Source: Burkholderiaceae bacterium 26
GTDB taxonomy: Bacteria; Pseudomonadota; Gammaproteobacteria; Burkholderiales; Burkholderiaceae
Assembly: GCA_000955795.1 (NCBI GenBank)
Contig: JYOB01000017.1
Location: 186,001-250,000 of the forward strand
Direction of reading: 5' to 3'
Length of the DNA stretch: 64,000 bases
Shown piece after piece: positions 8,675 through 19,116 of the stretch. The translations under genes and the position numbers were made by a program. The notes under the pieces were generated by a model that worked only from the letters and a program-made list of their open reading frames with translations, had not been told where the DNA came from and made no database searches. Within the stretch, counting starts at the first letter, position 1. Every line of letters begins with the position of its first letter.

Positions 8675-10062
8675 ACGGAAACCAGACCACGATCGATATC
8701 GGCACGGTTCTCGACGATGGGCCGTTTTCCCTCGCGCAGAAGTTGGCGGTGCTGCTTGCGGCCTTCGCCATCGTCATGGACGGCTTTGACGGCCAGTTGA
8801 TCGGCTTCGCCATTCCCGTGCTCATCAAGGAGTGGGGTATCACGCGCAACGCGTTCGCCCCGGCAGTAGCCGCCGGCCTGGTCGGCATGGGGTTGGGCAG
8901 CGCGTTGGCGGGCCTGTTTGCCGATCGCTTCGGGCGACGCTGGGCGTTGATCGGGAGCGTGTTCGTGTTTGGCGTAGCGACGTGCTCGATCGGTTTTGCA
9001 CCCAATGTGGCGACGATTGCCGCGCTGCGATTGATCGCCGGCCTGGGCATTGGTGGCGCGCTGCCAAGCTCCACGACGATGACGGCGGAATTCACGCCTG
9101 CGCGTCGCCGCACGCTGGCGGTGACGGCCACCATCGTGTGCGTGCCACTCGGCGGGATGTTGGCGGGGCTGTTTGCGGGCCACGTGCTGCCGCTCTATGG
9201 CTGGCGTGGCCTGTTCTGGATTGGCGGTGCGCTGCCGCTCGCGCTTGGATTTGTGTTGATGGCTGCGCTGCCTGAATCGCCGCGCTTCCTGGCGCGACGT
9301 CAATCGCACTGGCCGCAACTGGCGCATCTGCTGTCGAAGATGGGGCGCGATGTGCCCGCCAATACCGCGTTTGCCGATGTGGCGGGTCAGAAGGTCATTC
9401 AGCACGCGAGCTTCCGCTCGCTTTTTGCCCCGGGGCAGGCGCGCGATACGGTGGCGCTTTGGGCGGCCTTCTTCATGTGTCTGCTTGCCGTGTACGCTGC
9501 CTTCAGCTGGCTGCCGACGATGCTTGCTTCAGAAGGCTTGAGCGTGAGCGTGGCGGGCTCGGGGCTGACGGCGTACAACCTAGGCGGCGTGATCGGCGCG
9601 CTTGTGTGCGCGGTCGCCATTGCCCGATGGGGTTCGCGCTGGCCCATGGCGCTGTGTTGCGTAGGCGCGGCCGCAAGCGCTTTTGCGTTGCAAGGCGTCG
9701 ACGCCAAGTTGAACACGAATCTGCTGATCGTCGGGCTTGGGCTGCACGGGCTGTTCGTCAACGCTGTGCAATCGACGATGTATGCGCTGTGTGCCTACGT
9801 TTATCCAACGGCGGTGCGCGCAACGGGCACCGCATCGGCGGTGGCGTTCGGACGGCTGGGCGCGATTCTCAGCGCGTTTGCCGGCGCCATGGTTATCACC
9901 GCCGGTGGGTCGGTGGCCTATCTGGCAATGCTCGGGATCGTGATGTTGGTGGTGCTGGCCGCGCTGCTCGCCATGCGCGAGCAGATTCCGCGTCTGACCG
10001 AGCGTGCGCGAGCATCCATGGCAGCGGCGCCGGTTTCGCACGGCAGCCCGGTCAAACCGTAG
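8671..10062 (+). CDS. MFS transporter, aromatic acid:H+ symporter (AAHS) type
   Basis: A 463-residue major facilitator with about 12 membrane segments. The first helix carries the acidic DGFDGQ motif typical of aromatic acid/H+ symporters (PcaK, BenK, MhpT-like). The loop 2-3 motif is present as GLFADRFGRR, and PESPRFL follows helix 6. The start is set at ATG 8671 because residues before it (from GTG 8626) are not transporter-like. As the last gene of the mdlC cluster it probably imports mandelate, benzoylformate or a similar aromatic acid. The exact substrate is inferred. Confidence 0.85.
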   Translation: MNGNQTTIDIGTVLDDGPFSLAQKLAVLLAAFAIVMDGFDGQLIGFAIPVLIKEWGITRNAFAPAVAAGLVGMGLGSALAGLFADRFGRRWALIGSVFVFGVATCSIGFAPNVATIAALRLIAGLGIGGALPSSTTMTAEFTPARRRTLAVTATIVCVPLGGMLAGLFAGHVLPLYGWRGLFWIGGALPLALGFVLMAALPESPRFLARRQSHWPQLAHLLSKMGRDVPANTAFADVAGQKVIQHASFRSLFAPGQARDTVALWAAFFMCLLAVYAAFSWLPTMLASEGLSVSVAGSGLTAYNLGGVIGALVCAVAIARWGSRWPMALCCVGAAASAFALQGVDAKLNTNLLIVGLGLHGLFVNAVQSTMYALCAYVYPTAVRATGTASAVAFGRLGAILSAFAGAMVITAGGSVAYLAMLGIVMLVVLAALLAMREQIPRLTERARASMAAAPVSHGSPVKP

Positions 10063-10082
10063 CTGCCGCGCTGGGAGCAGTG

Positions 10083-11552
10083 CTACATCAGGATGATGTC
10101 GTACTGCTCCTGGCTGGCCGCCGACGATTCCACCTGCAGCGAAATCGGCTTGCCGATGAAATCGCCCAGCATCGCAAGGTGCTGGCTTTCTTCTTCCAGG
10201 AACAGATCAATCACCGATTGCGAAGCAAGGATGCGGAATTCGCGCGGATTGAACTGCCGCGACTCGCGCATGATCTCGCGCAGGATGTCGTAGCACACGG
10301 TGCGCGGCGTCTTTACCTGCCCCTTGCCCTGGCACACCGGGCACTGCTCGCACAGCACATGTGCCAGCGATTCGCGCGTGCGCTTGCGCGTCATCTCCAC
10401 CAGCCCAAGCTGCGAGAAGCTGTTGACGGTGATGCGCGTGCGGTCGCGTGACAGCGCCTTGCGCAGTTCCGCCAGAACCGCGTCGCGATGCTCGGCCGAC
10501 TCCATATCGATGAAGTCGATGATGATGATGCCGCCCAGGTTGCGCAGCCGCAGTTGCCGCGCGATGGTGTGGGCCGCTTCCAGGTTGGTCTTGAAGATCG
10601 TGTCGTCGAAGTTGCGTGCGCCCACGTAACCGCCGGTGTTGACGTCGATGGTCGTCATCGCCTCGGTCTGGTCGATCATCAGGTAGCCGCCTGATTTCAG
10701 GTCGACCCGGCGCGACAGCGCGCGCTCAACCTCCGCCTCGATGTTGTACAGATCGAAGATCGGTCGTTCGCCGGTGTAATGCGTCAGGCGCTCGACCACG
10801 GCCGGCGTGTACTCTCGCGCAAACTCGACAAGCTTCTGATGGTTCTCGCGCGAATCGACCTGGATGCTGCGCGTTTCGTCCGTCACGAAATCGCGCAGCA
10901 CGCGCTGGGCGAGGTTCAGGTCCTGGTAAAGGATCGACGGGGCGGGCAGGGTGGTCGCGTTATGACGGATGGTCGCCCAGATCTTGCGCAAGTAAGCAAC
11001 GTCGTTGGCAAGCTCTTCGTCGGTCGACTCTTCGGCGATGGTGCGCACGATGAAGCCACCGCGTTCCTCAGTGGGCACCATGGCGGTCACGCGCGAACGC
11101 AGCGCTTCGCGCTCGGCCTCGTTGCCGATTTTTTGCGAGATGCCGATGTGCGGGTCTTGGGGCAGATATACCAGCGTGCGGCCAGCAATGCTGACCTGTG
11201 TGGACAGGCGTGCCCCCTTGGTCCCGATCGGGTCTTTGATGACCTGCACCATCAGCGCCTGACCCTCGAAGAGCGTCTTTTCGATGGCGACCTGCGGTGT
11301 GGGCGGCGCGTCTTTGGCATCACGCGGGTGCCAGATGTCGGCCACGTGCAAAAACGCTGCGCGCTCCAGTCCGATATCGATAAAGGCCGATTGCATGCCG
11401 GGCAGCACGCGCACCACCTTGCCAAGGTAGATGTTGCCGACCAAGCCGCGCGTCAGCGTGCGCTCGATGTGAAGCTCTTGAACAGCGGCTTGCTGGACGA
11501 TGGCCACGCGCGTTTCTTGCGGCGTGATATTGACGAGGATGTCTTCGGACAT
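10083..11552 (-). CDS. rng: Ribonuclease G
   Basis: A 489-residue RNase E/G family endoribonuclease without the long C-terminal scaffold of RNase E, hence RNase G. It starts MSEDILVNITPQETRVA and has an N-terminal S1 RNA-binding region (GNIYLGKVVRVLPGMQSAF). The catalytic aspartates lie in MTTIDVNTG and IIIDFIDM, and the zinc-link cysteines in CEQCPVCQGKG. It acts in 16S rRNA 5' maturation and mRNA decay. It heads the minus-strand order rng-maf-rlmH-rsfS-nadD-hemF common in Burkholderiaceae, and ends 20 bp from the convergent MFS gene. Confidence 0.95.
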   Translation of the reverse strand: MSEDILVNITPQETRVAIVQQAAVQELHIERTLTRGLVGNIYLGKVVRVLPGMQSAFIDIGLERAAFLHVADIWHPRDAKDAPPTPQVAIEKTLFEGQALMVQVIKDPIGTKGARLSTQVSIAGRTLVYLPQDPHIGISQKIGNEAEREALRSRVTAMVPTEERGGFIVRTIAEESTDEELANDVAYLRKIWATIRHNATTLPAPSILYQDLNLAQRVLRDFVTDETRSIQVDSRENHQKLVEFAREYTPAVVERLTHYTGERPIFDLYNIEAEVERALSRRVDLKSGGYLMIDQTEAMTTIDVNTGGYVGARNFDDTIFKTNLEAAHTIARQLRLRNLGGIIIIDFIDMESAEHRDAVLAELRKALSRDRTRITVNSFSQLGLVEMTRKRTRESLAHVLCEQCPVCQGKGQVKTPRTVCYDILREIMRESRQFNPREFRILASQSVIDLFLEEESQHLAMLGDFIGKPISLQVESSAASQEQYDIILM

Positions 11553-11691
11553 GGGGGTACCTGGAGAGCGGGTTTCAGCACCCGCCTCTGGGCCGGACAG
11601 CGTTGCCCGAAGCGTGTCTTGAAACCGGCCCTCGCACGCTGTCCGGCGCGTGCATCAATGGCCGGTCAGAGAGCGCGAGTTACAGCGTGGT

Positions 11692-12315
11692 TCACAGCGT
11701 GATGCCCGCTTGTGCGAGCAGTGCTGCTGTCTCGAACAAGGGTAGGCCCATGATACCCGAATAGCTTCCCGATATATGGGCGACAAAGGCGGCTGCGCGA
11801 CCCTGGATGCCGTACGCGCCGGCTTTGCCAAAGGGCTCGCCGCTGGCGATGTAGCGGGCAATGTCGTTGTCCGTCATTACGGCAAAGCGCACGTCGGAAA
11901 TGGACAGCGCGTGCATCGGCGTGCCGCTGGCGGTGACGACCGTCACGGCGGTCAGCACACGATGTTCGCGGCCAGACATGGCGCGCAGCATGCGGTGGGC
12001 ATCGGCGGCGTCGGTCGGTTTGCCGAGGATCTCGCCGCCCAGGCATACCGTGGTGTCGGACGTGAGGATCGGCAGGGCAGGGAGGTTGCGTGCGATGCGG
12101 CGGCGTACTGCGGCCTGTGCTTTCAATGCGCAGACACGTTGGACGTAGTCATCGGGCGTCTCGCCGGAGAGCACGGCTTCCAGCGCTTCGGCATCTTCAT
12201 TGTCGTCGGCCAGCAGCAGCTCGAAGCGCGCGCCGATCTGGCACAACAGCTCCTGCCGCCGCGGGCTTTGCGAGGCGAGATAGAGGTGCGGCGCGCCAGG
12301 TGCATCCATGGTCAT
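11692..12315 (-). CDS. Maf-family nucleotide pyrophosphatase
   Basis: A 207-residue Maf/YhdE/YceF-type protein. The substrate-binding motif [10 protein letters not shown] is at residues 13-22, and a modified acidic motif TSDTTV stands where many members have ADT-V. FAVMTD and [10 protein letters not shown] complete the family pattern. Maf proteins hydrolyse non-canonical or pyrimidine NTPs to NMPs. The start is ATG 12315, whose ATGA overlaps the rlmH stop; the frame is open further upstream only because it shadows rlmH. The subclass (dTTP/UTP versus m7GTP) is not settled here. Confidence 0.88.
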   Translation of the reverse strand: MTMDAPGAPHLYLASQSPRRQELLCQIGARFELLLADDNEDAEALEAVLSGETPDDYVQRVCALKAQAAVRRRIARNLPALPILTSDTTVCLGGEILGKPTDAADAHRMLRAMSGREHRVLTAVTVVTASGTPMHALSISDVRFAVMTDNDIARYIASGEPFGKAGAYGIQGRAAAFVAHISGSYSGIMGLPLFETAALLAQAGITL

Positions 12316-12782
12316 ACGCGGTGGTACGGGTGGTTCTGCGTGATGCTCCACGCGCGGTAGAGCTGCTCGGCCAGAAGCACGCGCACCATGCCGTGCGGGA
12401 GCGTCAGGCTTGATAGGCGAATCAGCGTGCGAGCCTTGGCCTTGAGCGCTGGGTCCAGCCCATCCGCGCCGCCGATCACGAATGCGATGTCGCCGCCTTC
12501 CTGTTGCCATCCGGTGAGGGATTCTGCCAGTGCGACTGTGGTGAGGTCTTTGCCGCGCTCATCCAGCGCGATCATGCGGCAGCCCTTGGGCAGCGCGGCT
12601 TCAATGCGCGCTGCTTCAAGCTGCATGACGGTGGCGGCGGTGCGGCTGCCGGAGCGCTGCTCGGGCTTGATTTCGCGCAGTTCGATGCGCAGTTCGGGCG
12701 GCATGCGCTTGGCATATTCAGAGAAGCCGTCCTCGATCCAGGACGGCATCTTGTGCCCGACGGCAACGATCAGCAACTGCAT
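12312..12782 (-). CDS. rlmH: 23S rRNA (pseudouridine1915-N3)-methyltransferase RlmH
   Basis: A 156-residue SPOUT methyltransferase, the standard RlmH length. The SAM-binding knot contains [11 protein letters not shown], and the C terminus shows the near-invariant [18 protein letters not shown] and NHPYHR. It methylates pseudouridine 1915 of helix 69 of 23S rRNA in assembled 70S ribosomes. Translation is coupled to maf by an ATGA overlap, and the gene follows rsfS by about 20 bp, so ribosome-related functions are clustered. Confidence 0.95.
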   Translation of the reverse strand: MQLLIVAVGHKMPSWIEDGFSEYAKRMPPELRIELREIKPEQRSGSRTAATVMQLEAARIEAALPKGCRMIALDERGKDLTTVALAESLTGWQQEGGDIAFVIGGADGLDPALKAKARTLIRLSSLTLPHGMVRVLLAEQLYRAWSITQNHPYHRV

Positions 12783-12803
12783 CGCGAGACTGCGCGCTCG
12801 ACG

Positions 12804-13433
12804 TTACGCTGCGCGTTTCTTGGCCGGAGCGCGCTTGGCTGCCGTCTTGGTCGCCGTTTTTGCGGCGGTCTTGGTGACGGTCTTGCCGGTACCGGATGCG
12901 CGCTTGGTGGCCGGCTTTTTGGCGGCTGTCTTGGCGGGAGCCTTCTTGGCCGGTGCTGCGGCCTTGGTCGGGCGCTCGCCTGCCAGCTTCGGCTTGGTGG
13001 TGCGGCGCTTGGCCGGCGTGACCTCTTCGGCCTCGTCTTCCTCGTCGTCGTAACCTTCGCTGGCCTTGGGCAGACCGCGCTTGCCGGTGCCGCCCAGTTC
13101 GATGCGCACCGGCTTGTCGCCCCAAATCTCTTCGAGGTTGTAGTACTGGCGCAGCTGCGGCTGCATGATGTGGACCACGGCGTCGCCGCAGTCGACCAGC
13201 ACCCATTCGCCTACGTCTTCGCCTTCCACGGCGATGACGTGGCCGCCGGCTTCCTTGACGGCGTCACGCACCGATGCGGCCAGAGCTTTGGTTTGGCGGT
13301 TAGACGTGCCGCTGGCGATGACCGTGCGGTCGAACAGTTCGGTCAGGTGGGTCGTATTGAAGACCTTGATGTCTTGCGCCTTGACGTCTTCGAGCGCGTC
13401 GACGATCACGCGTTGTAGTTTGCGAATATCCAT
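12804..13433 (-). CDS. rsfS: Ribosomal silencing factor RsfS with a histone-H1-like basic tail
   Basis: The first roughly 115 residues are RsfS/DUF143: VIDALEDVKAQDI, the VDCGDAVVHIMQP strand and the YYNLEEIWGDKP end. RsfS binds uL14 and keeps 50S and 30S apart in starvation. The protein then continues for about 90 residues as an Ala/Lys/Pro/Thr-rich low-complexity tail with many AKK, TKTAAK and PAKK repeats, against a usual family length near 105-120. The tail resembles bacterial H1-like proteins and is probably disordered and nucleic-acid binding. ATG 13433 is used. Confidence 0.9.
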   Translation of the reverse strand: MDIRKLQRVIVDALEDVKAQDIKVFNTTHLTELFDRTVIASGTSNRQTKALAASVRDAVKEAGGHVIAVEGEDVGEWVLVDCGDAVVHIMQPQLRQYYNLEEIWGDKPVRIELGGTGKRGLPKASEGYDDEEDEAEEVTPAKRRTTKPKLAGERPTKAAAPAKKAPAKTAAKKPATKRASGTGKTVTKTAAKTATKTAAKRAPAKKRAA

Positions 13434-13508
13434 ACTGAGTGAGAAGAACGTTTAAAAGGCGAGAAAAAAAGGTCGAAAAAAAGCGCGTGAATGCAATCAA
13501 TCACGCGG

Positions 13509-14219
13509 TCAAGCACTGACCGTGCCATTGGCACGGCGGTACAGCGAATGCGATTGGATCAGGTCGGCCACGCCGGCGGGCAGGTCGCTGTCGCAGCGCG
13601 CGCCGGTGGCAAGCTGCCGGCGCAGGCGGGTGGATGACAGGTCGACAGCCAGGGTCTGGTCGATCCACATATGGCCTGCGGGTGCGCATTGTATCAATGC
13701 CGTGTCGCCCCGGCGCACATCGAGTTCGCGCTGCACCGGCGCATGCAGCGCCTGCAGGTCGAAACCGGGGCGCGTGGCGACGCACAGGTGGACGTATTCG
13801 AACAGGTCCTGCCAGCCGTGCCAGGTGTCCAGGCCGACGAGCTGGTCGGCGCCCATAAGCCATGCCATGGAGGTATCCGGGCCGTAGACGCCGCGCAATT
13901 CACGCACGGTGTCGATGGTGTAGCTGGGCCCGTGGCGGTCGACTTCCATGCTGCTCGCGTGGACACGGGTGCGGCCACCTTGTACCGCCTTGGCGGCCAG
14001 TTCGGTCATGGCAAAGCGCAGCGGGGCAGGCGTGATGTCAGCGGCTTTCTGCCAGGACACGCCGGTCGGAATCCACAGCAACTCATCCAGATCGAGGCGG
14101 GCAATGCAGAGCTCGGCCAGGGCGATGTGGCCAACGTGCGGCGGATCGAACGTGCCACCCAGCAAGCCAAGCCGATAGGGGCGATCGAGATCGGGGCGCA
14201 CGAACGTGGGAAGCGTCAT
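13509..14219 (-). CDS. nadD: Nicotinate-nucleotide adenylyltransferase
   Basis: A 236-residue nucleotidyltransferase with the HxGH-type motif in [16 protein letters not shown] near the N terminus and the C-terminal substrate-binding SSTRLRRQL. NadD adenylates nicotinate mononucleotide in NAD biosynthesis. The start is ATG 14219, which overlaps the hemF stop as ATGA; a TTG two codons earlier also opens the frame but is unnecessary. It precedes rsfS, the usual nadD-rsfS-rlmH order. Confidence 0.93.
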   Translation of the reverse strand: MTLPTFVRPDLDRPYRLGLLGGTFDPPHVGHIALAELCIARLDLDELLWIPTGVSWQKAADITPAPLRFAMTELAAKAVQGGRTRVHASSMEVDRHGPSYTIDTVRELRGVYGPDTSMAWLMGADQLVGLDTWHGWQDLFEYVHLCVATRPGFDLQALHAPVQRELDVRRGDTALIQCAPAGHMWIDQTLAVDLSSTRLRRQLATGARCDSDLPAGVADLIQSHSLYRRANGTVSA

Positions 14220-15124
14220 ACCCAATCGCGCGCCGGCAGGAAATCGGTGTACAGCGCGGCCTCCGGTGAACCCGGTTCCGGCTGCCAGTCGTAGCGCCAG
14301 TTGGCCACCGGCGGCATCGACATCAGGATCGATTCCGCACGGCCGCCGCTTTGCAGGCCGAACAGCGTGCCACGGTCAAATACCAGATTGAACTCGACAT
14401 AGCGGCCACGGCGGTAGGCTTGGAAGGCGCGTTCGCGCTCACCGTAGGGGGTGGCATGGCGTTGTTCGGCGATAGGCAGCCAGGCCGGCAGGAAGGCGTC
14501 GCCCACCGAGCGCATCATCTCGAAGCTGCGCTCGAAGCCCAGCTCCGCAAAGTCGTCGAAAAAGATGCCGCCGACGCCGCGTGCTTCCTTGCGGTGTTTC
14601 AGATAGAAATAATCGTCGCACCATTGCTTGAAGCGCGGGTACAGCTCGTCGCCGTAGGGGGCCAGGGCGCCCTGACAGGTGCGGTGGAAGTGTGAGGCGT
14701 CTTCGGTGAAGCCGTAGTAAGGCGTGAGATCCATGCCGCCGCCAAACCACCAGACGGGCTCGGCGTCGGGGCGCACGGCGACGAAGCAGCGCACATTCAT
14801 ATGCACCGTCGGCACGTAGGGATTGCGCGGGTGGAAGACCAGCGACACGCCCATTGCCTCGAAACCGCGCCCCGCCAATTCTGGCCGGTTGGCGGTCGCC
14901 GAAGGGGGCAGGGTGTCACCCATCACGTGCGAAAAACCGACGCCCCCACGCTCAAGCAGCGCGCCGCCTTCCAGAATGCGAGTGCGACCGCTGCCGCGCA
15001 GGCGCTCGGTGGGCGGCTTCTCCCATGCGTCGGTGACGAACGTGCCGCCGTCCAGGGCGCTGGCGGCAGTGGTGATGCGGTCCTGCAGGTCCAGCAGGTA
15101 GGCGCGGACGGCTTGGGTATCCAT
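14216..15124 (-). CDS. hemF: Oxygen-dependent coproporphyrinogen III oxidase
   Basis: A HemF protein of about 302 residues. Conserved blocks are [40 protein letters not shown]-like [14 protein letters not shown] and the C-terminal [18 protein letters not shown] with [15 protein letters not shown]. It converts coproporphyrinogen III to protoporphyrinogen IX using O2. ATG 15124 gives the length and N terminus ([11 protein letters not shown]) matching E. coli HemF. An in-frame ATG at 15169 with GGTGA upstream is a real alternative adding 15 residues. The same genome segment also carries hemW, not an oxygen-independent HemN. Confidence 0.93.
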   Translation of the reverse strand: MDTQAVRAYLLDLQDRITTAASALDGGTFVTDAWEKPPTERLRGSGRTRILEGGALLERGGVGFSHVMGDTLPPSATANRPELAGRGFEAMGVSLVFHPRNPYVPTVHMNVRCFVAVRPDAEPVWWFGGGMDLTPYYGFTEDASHFHRTCQGALAPYGDELYPRFKQWCDDYFYLKHRKEARGVGGIFFDDFAELGFERSFEMMRSVGDAFLPAWLPIAEQRHATPYGERERAFQAYRRGRYVEFNLVFDRGTLFGLQSGGRAESILMSMPPVANWRYDWQPEPGSPEAALYTDFLPARDWV

Positions 15125-15279
15125 GCGATCAGAGGGGGCCGCTCGAAGGGTCGAGTCAGGCCGAGTCATACGGTTGTCACCATTGTAGCGGGCGGGCAGC
15201 CGGGGCAAGTCGGGGATCACCCGGGGTGACGGATGCCGCGCCTGCCCCATGGTGGGGCATCAGCGCGGCCGGCTATCGC

Positions 15280-16548
15280 TCAATGGCGGATGGCGCGATG
15301 GCCGATATCGGTCCGGTACTGGGCACCGTCAAAGTGGATCTGCTCGATGGCGTTGTATGCAGCACGCTGTGCTGCTTTGACGGTATCGGCCAGGCCAACC
15401 ACGCACAGCACACGGCCGCCGTTGGTGGTCAACACGCCGTCCTTGAGCGTGGTGCCAGCGTGGAAGGTGACGCTGTCTTCCGTTTCCTTCGGGATGCCGG
15501 TGATGACGTCGCCCTTGCGCGGCGTGTCCGGGTAATTGTGCGCGGCCATGACCACGCCCAGCGCGGTGCGGCGGTCCCAGTCCAGCTCCATGCCGTCGAG
15601 TTTGCCGTCGATGGCGCGGTCGAGCACGTCGTACAGGTCGGTCTTCATGCGCGCCATGATGGGCTGCGTTTCCGGATCGCCCATGCGGCAGTTGAATTCG
15701 AGCGTCTTGGGGTTGCCTTCCGCGTCGATCATCAGGCCGGCATACAGGAAACCAGTGTACGGAATGCCGTCCTTTTCCATGCCGCGGATGGTCGGCATGA
15801 TGATCTCGCGCAGCGCGCGGGCGTGCAGCGTGGGCGTGACGACCGGCGCGGGCGAGTAGGCGCCCATGCCGCCCGTGTTGGGGCCGGCGTCACCGTCGAG
15901 CAGACGCTTGTGGTCCTGGCTGGTGGCCAGCGCCACGACGTTCTTACCGTCGCACACGACGATGAAGCTGGCCTCTTCGCCGGCGAGGAATTCTTCGATC
16001 ACAACGCGTGCACCGGCGTCACCCAGGCGGTTGTCGGCCAGCATCATGTCGATGGCGCTGTGCGCTTCTTCGGCGGTCATTGCCACGACCACGCCCTTGC
16101 CGGCGGCCAGGCCATCGGCCTTGATGACGATCGGGGCGCCTTCCTGATCAATGTACGCATGTGCCTGCGCAGCATCGCTAAAGGTCTGGTACTTGGCGGT
16201 CGGAATGCCGTGGCGGTGCATGAACGCCTTGGCGAAATCCTTCGACGATTCGAGCTGCGCGGCGGCCTTGGTCGGCCCGAAGATGCGCAAGCCTTTGGCG
16301 CGGAACAGGTCGACGATGCCGGCGGCCAGCGGCGCCTCTGGCCCCACCACCGTGAAGTGGATGCCTTCGCGCTCGGCAAAGGCTGCCAGCACTTCCGGAT
16401 CCGTGATCGGGAGGTTCTGCAGGCGCTTGTCGAGCGCCGTGCCGCCGTTGCCGGGGGCCACGTATACCACCTGCACCTTGGGCGAGCGTGCCAGCTTCCA
16501 TGCCAGGGCGTGCTCTCGACCGCCCGAACCGACCACCATCACTTTCAT
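15280..16548 (-). CDS. purD: Phosphoribosylamine-glycine ligase
   Basis: A 422-residue ATP-grasp enzyme. It starts MKVMVVGSGGREHALAWKL, carries GPEAPLAAGIVDLF near residue 66, the ATP-grasp lysine region IVIKADGLAAGKGVVVA, and GPNTGGMGAYSPAP plus EFNCRMGDPETQ in the C-terminal half. It makes glycinamide ribonucleotide, the second step of purine synthesis. ATG 16548 is chosen over the upstream TTG at 16563 because the family starts exactly there. The gene lies downstream of the YebC gene, separated by an apparent terminator. Confidence 0.95.
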   Translation of the reverse strand: MKVMVVGSGGREHALAWKLARSPKVQVVYVAPGNGGTALDKRLQNLPITDPEVLAAFAEREGIHFTVVGPEAPLAAGIVDLFRAKGLRIFGPTKAAAQLESSKDFAKAFMHRHGIPTAKYQTFSDAAQAHAYIDQEGAPIVIKADGLAAGKGVVVAMTAEEAHSAIDMMLADNRLGDAGARVVIEEFLAGEEASFIVVCDGKNVVALATSQDHKRLLDGDAGPNTGGMGAYSPAPVVTPTLHARALREIIMPTIRGMEKDGIPYTGFLYAGLMIDAEGNPKTLEFNCRMGDPETQPIMARMKTDLYDVLDRAIDGKLDGMELDWDRRTALGVVMAAHNYPDTPRKGDVITGIPKETEDSVTFHAGTTLKDGVLTTNGGRVLCVVGLADTVKAAQRAAYNAIEQIHFDGAQYRTDIGHRAIRH

Positions 16549-16579
16549 GCTGTACCTACTCAAAAAATCGAAATCTGGA

Positions 16580-16614
16580 AAACAAAAACGGCGATCGTGA
16601 GGTCGATCGCCGTT
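16580..16614 (-). terminator. Rho-independent terminator after the YebC-family gene
   Basis: Read on the minus strand, an 11-bp perfect stem (AACGGCGATCG pairing with CGATCGCCGTT, arms 16604-16614 and 16587-16597, six-base loop) is followed by TTTTTGTTTT. It lies 18 bp past the stop at 16632 and ahead of purD, which implies purD has its own promoter between here and 16548 or depends on read-through. Confidence 0.8.
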
Positions 16615-16631
16615 ATGCGCGTGTCCGGGAC

Positions 16632-17357
16632 TTACTCCCCGATGACCGCGTTGGTGAAGACTTCCTGCACGTCGTCCAGGTTTTCCAGGACGTCGAGCAG
16701 CTTCTGCATCTTGACCGCGTCTTCGCCGGTGAACTCGACTTCGGTCTGCGGCTTCATGATGACTTCGGCCAGTTCCGCCTTGAAGCCGGCGGCTTCCAGC
16801 GCGGTCTTGACCTTGGTGAAATCGTGGGGCGGGCAGATGACTTCGAGCGAGCCGTCTTCATGGGTGACGACATCGTCGGCGCCGGCTTCGAGCGCGGCGT
16901 CCATCAGCTTGTCTTCCGGCGTGCCGGGGGCAAAGATGAACTGACCGATGTGGTCGAACAGGAACGCGACGGAGCCCGATGTGCCCATGTTGCCGCCGTA
17001 CTTGTCGAAACCGTGGCGGACTTCAGCCACGGTGCGCGTGCGGTTGTCGGTCAAGCAGTCGACGATTATGGCGGCGCCGTTGATGCCGTAGCCCTCGTAG
17101 CGGATTTCTTCGTAGTTCGCGCCTTCCAGGCCACCCACGCCGCGCTGGATGGCGCGGTTGATATTGTCCTTGGGCATGTTCGCGTCGGTGGCCTTGTCCA
17201 TGGCCAGGCGCAGGCGCGGGTTGGAGTCGGCATCGCCGCCGCCCAGACGGGCCGCCACGGTGATTTCCTTGATCAGGCGCGTCCAAACTTTGCCGCGCTT
17301 GGCGTCGGCAGCGGCTTTCTTATGCTTGATATTGGCCCATTTGGAATGACCGGCCAT
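16632..17357 (-). CDS. YebC/PmpR-family protein (transcriptional/translation-associated)
   Basis: A 241-residue YebC/PmpR (TACO1) family protein. It begins [22 protein letters not shown] and contains [31 protein letters not shown] and the acidic middle domain. Members were first described as DNA-binding regulators; more recent work links the family to translation of difficult peptide sequences. ATG 17357 is the family start. The frame is also open far upstream, antisense to the neighbouring ATPase gene, but that extension is spurious. Confidence 0.93.
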   Translation of the reverse strand: MAGHSKWANIKHKKAAADAKRGKVWTRLIKEITVAARLGGGDADSNPRLRLAMDKATDANMPKDNINRAIQRGVGGLEGANYEEIRYEGYGINGAAIIVDCLTDNRTRTVAEVRHGFDKYGGNMGTSGSVAFLFDHIGQFIFAPGTPEDKLMDAALEAGADDVVTHEDGSLEVICPPHDFTKVKTALEAAGFKAELAEVIMKPQTEVEFTGEDAVKMQKLLDVLENLDDVQEVFTNAVIGE

Positions 17358-17531
17358 GAAACTCTCCGAGCGGAATGCGGTGGGATCTGGCGCCCAGATG
17401 GCGGTTTGACGCCACCTGCACGCTCTATAATCGGTCGCGGATTTTAGCATGCTGCACACGCCCGCCGCCCCGTCCATCCGGTCGACTTGCTGGTGTGTCA
17501 TCCCCCCCAGATTGATCCTCGTCCAAACGCC

Positions 17532-19094
17532 ATGACCGATCCCATCCTGATTGCCAAGAACGCCAAAGCGGAGTTGGTGCTGCTGCCCCAGCTCGCCAAC
17601 CGGCATGGCTTGATCACCGGCGCCACCGGCACCGGCAAGACCGTCACCCTGCAAACGATCGCCCAGGGCCTGTCGAAGATCGGCGTACCGGTTTTCCTGG
17701 CCGACGTAAAAGGTGATCTGACCGGCATTTCGCAAGTCGGTCAGTCCAACGACAAGCTCAAGGCCCGCCTGCAGGAACGCGGTCTGGAAGAGCCGCAATG
17801 GGCCGGTTGCCCCGTCACGTTGTGGGATGTGTACGGCGAGCGTGGCCACCCCGTGCGCGCCACCGTGTCCGACATGGGCCCGCTGATGCTCTCGCGCATG
17901 CTGGAGCTGAACGACATCCAGGCCGGCGTGCTGAACCTCGTCTTCAAGATTGCTGATGACTCGGGCCTCGCGCTGCTCGACATGAAAGACCTGCGCGCGA
18001 TGCTCCAGCACGTTGGCGAGCATTCGTCGGACTACACGAACAAGTACGGGAATATATCGTCGGCCAGCATCGGGGCCATCCAGCGCAACCTGATCGCGCT
18101 GGAAGAGCAGGGCGCCGACCAGTTCTTCGGCGAGCCGATGCTCGACATCAATGACCTGATGCAGACCGTGCGCGGCCAAGGCGTGATCAACATCCTGGCG
18201 GCCGACAAGTTGCTCAACGCGCCCAAGTTGTACGCGACGTTCCTGCTGTGGATGCTTTCTGAGTTGTTTGAGCATCTGCCCGAGGTGGGCGACGTGGACA
18301 AGCCCAAACTCGCTTTCTTCTTTGACGAGGCGCATCTGCTGTTCAATGACGCACCGCCGTCGCTGCTGCAGAAGGTGGAGCAGGTGGTGCGGCTGATCCG
18401 CTCCAAGGGCGTAGGCGTGTACTTCGTGACGCAGAACCCCGCCGACGTGCCGGACACGGTGCTTGGCCAGCTCGGCAACCGCGTGCAGCACGCGCTGCGG
18501 GCCTTCACGCCGCGCGATCAGAAAGCCGTGAAGGCGGCGGCCACCACGATGCGAGCAAATCCGGAATTCAGCATCGAAGAGGCCATTGGCGAATTGGCCG
18601 TGGGCGAGGCGCTGATCTCCATGCTGGATGAGGGCGGCCGCCCGGAGATTACGCAGCGTGCGTTTGTCGTGCCGCCTGCATCGCGCATCGGCCCGATCTC
18701 GGACGACGAGCGCCGCGAGCTGATGACCAATTCGCTGGTGGCCGGACGCTATGACCAGGCAATCGATCGCGAATCGGCGTACGAGATCCTGAGCGGCCGC
18801 GTGGCAAAGGGCGGGCCGGCATCTGCGCCGGCACCGGGTTCCATCGGCACGGATTTCGGTGCATCGACAGGTTCAGTGCCCGCACCGGCGCCAGCGCCAG
18901 CGCAACAGGAGAGCGGCGGATGGCTTGGCGATGTCGGCGCAATCCTGACGAAGGGTACGGGCCGCAGCGGCCGTGGCGATTCGATTGTCGAAACGTTGGC
19001 CAAGTCGACGATGCGCACCATCGGTTCGACCGTCGGGCGCGAAATCGTGCGCGGCGTGCTGGGCAGCATTCTGGGCGGATCGAAGAAGCGCTAA
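17532..19094 (+). CDS. HerA/VirB4-like ATPase, DUF853 family
   Basis: A 520-residue DUF853 (helicase HerA-like C-terminal) ATPase. Walker A GATGTGKT is near residues 35-42, Walker [12 protein letters not shown] is near residues 258-268, and an arginine-finger region follows ([21 protein letters not shown]). The C-terminal 100 residues are Ala/Pro/Gly-rich, then a Gly-rich helix with charged end. Function of the family (E. coli YjgR type) is unclear; a P-loop motor on DNA or proteins is expected. ATG 17532 is used; the 45 upstream bases in frame are not conserved-looking. It is divergent from the YebC gene. Confidence 0.88.
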   Translation: MTDPILIAKNAKAELVLLPQLANRHGLITGATGTGKTVTLQTIAQGLSKIGVPVFLADVKGDLTGISQVGQSNDKLKARLQERGLEEPQWAGCPVTLWDVYGERGHPVRATVSDMGPLMLSRMLELNDIQAGVLNLVFKIADDSGLALLDMKDLRAMLQHVGEHSSDYTNKYGNISSASIGAIQRNLIALEEQGADQFFGEPMLDINDLMQTVRGQGVINILAADKLLNAPKLYATFLLWMLSELFEHLPEVGDVDKPKLAFFFDEAHLLFNDAPPSLLQKVEQVVRLIRSKGVGVYFVTQNPADVPDTVLGQLGNRVQHALRAFTPRDQKAVKAAATTMRANPEFSIEEAIGELAVGEALISMLDEGGRPEITQRAFVVPPASRIGPISDDERRELMTNSLVAGRYDQAIDRESAYEILSGRVAKGGPASAPAPGSIGTDFGASTGSVPAPAPAPAQQESGGWLGDVGAILTKGTGRSGRGDSIVETLAKSTMRTIGSTVGREIVRGVLGSILGGSKKR

Positions 19095-19116
19095 GCGTGT
19101 CCGACGCACCAAAGAC

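Noticed and set aside
16632-18491. 619-codon frame joining the YebC protein with sequence antisense to the ATPase gene
   Set aside because: Only the last 241 codons are YebC; its family start ATG lies at 17357 and the upstream part is shadow.
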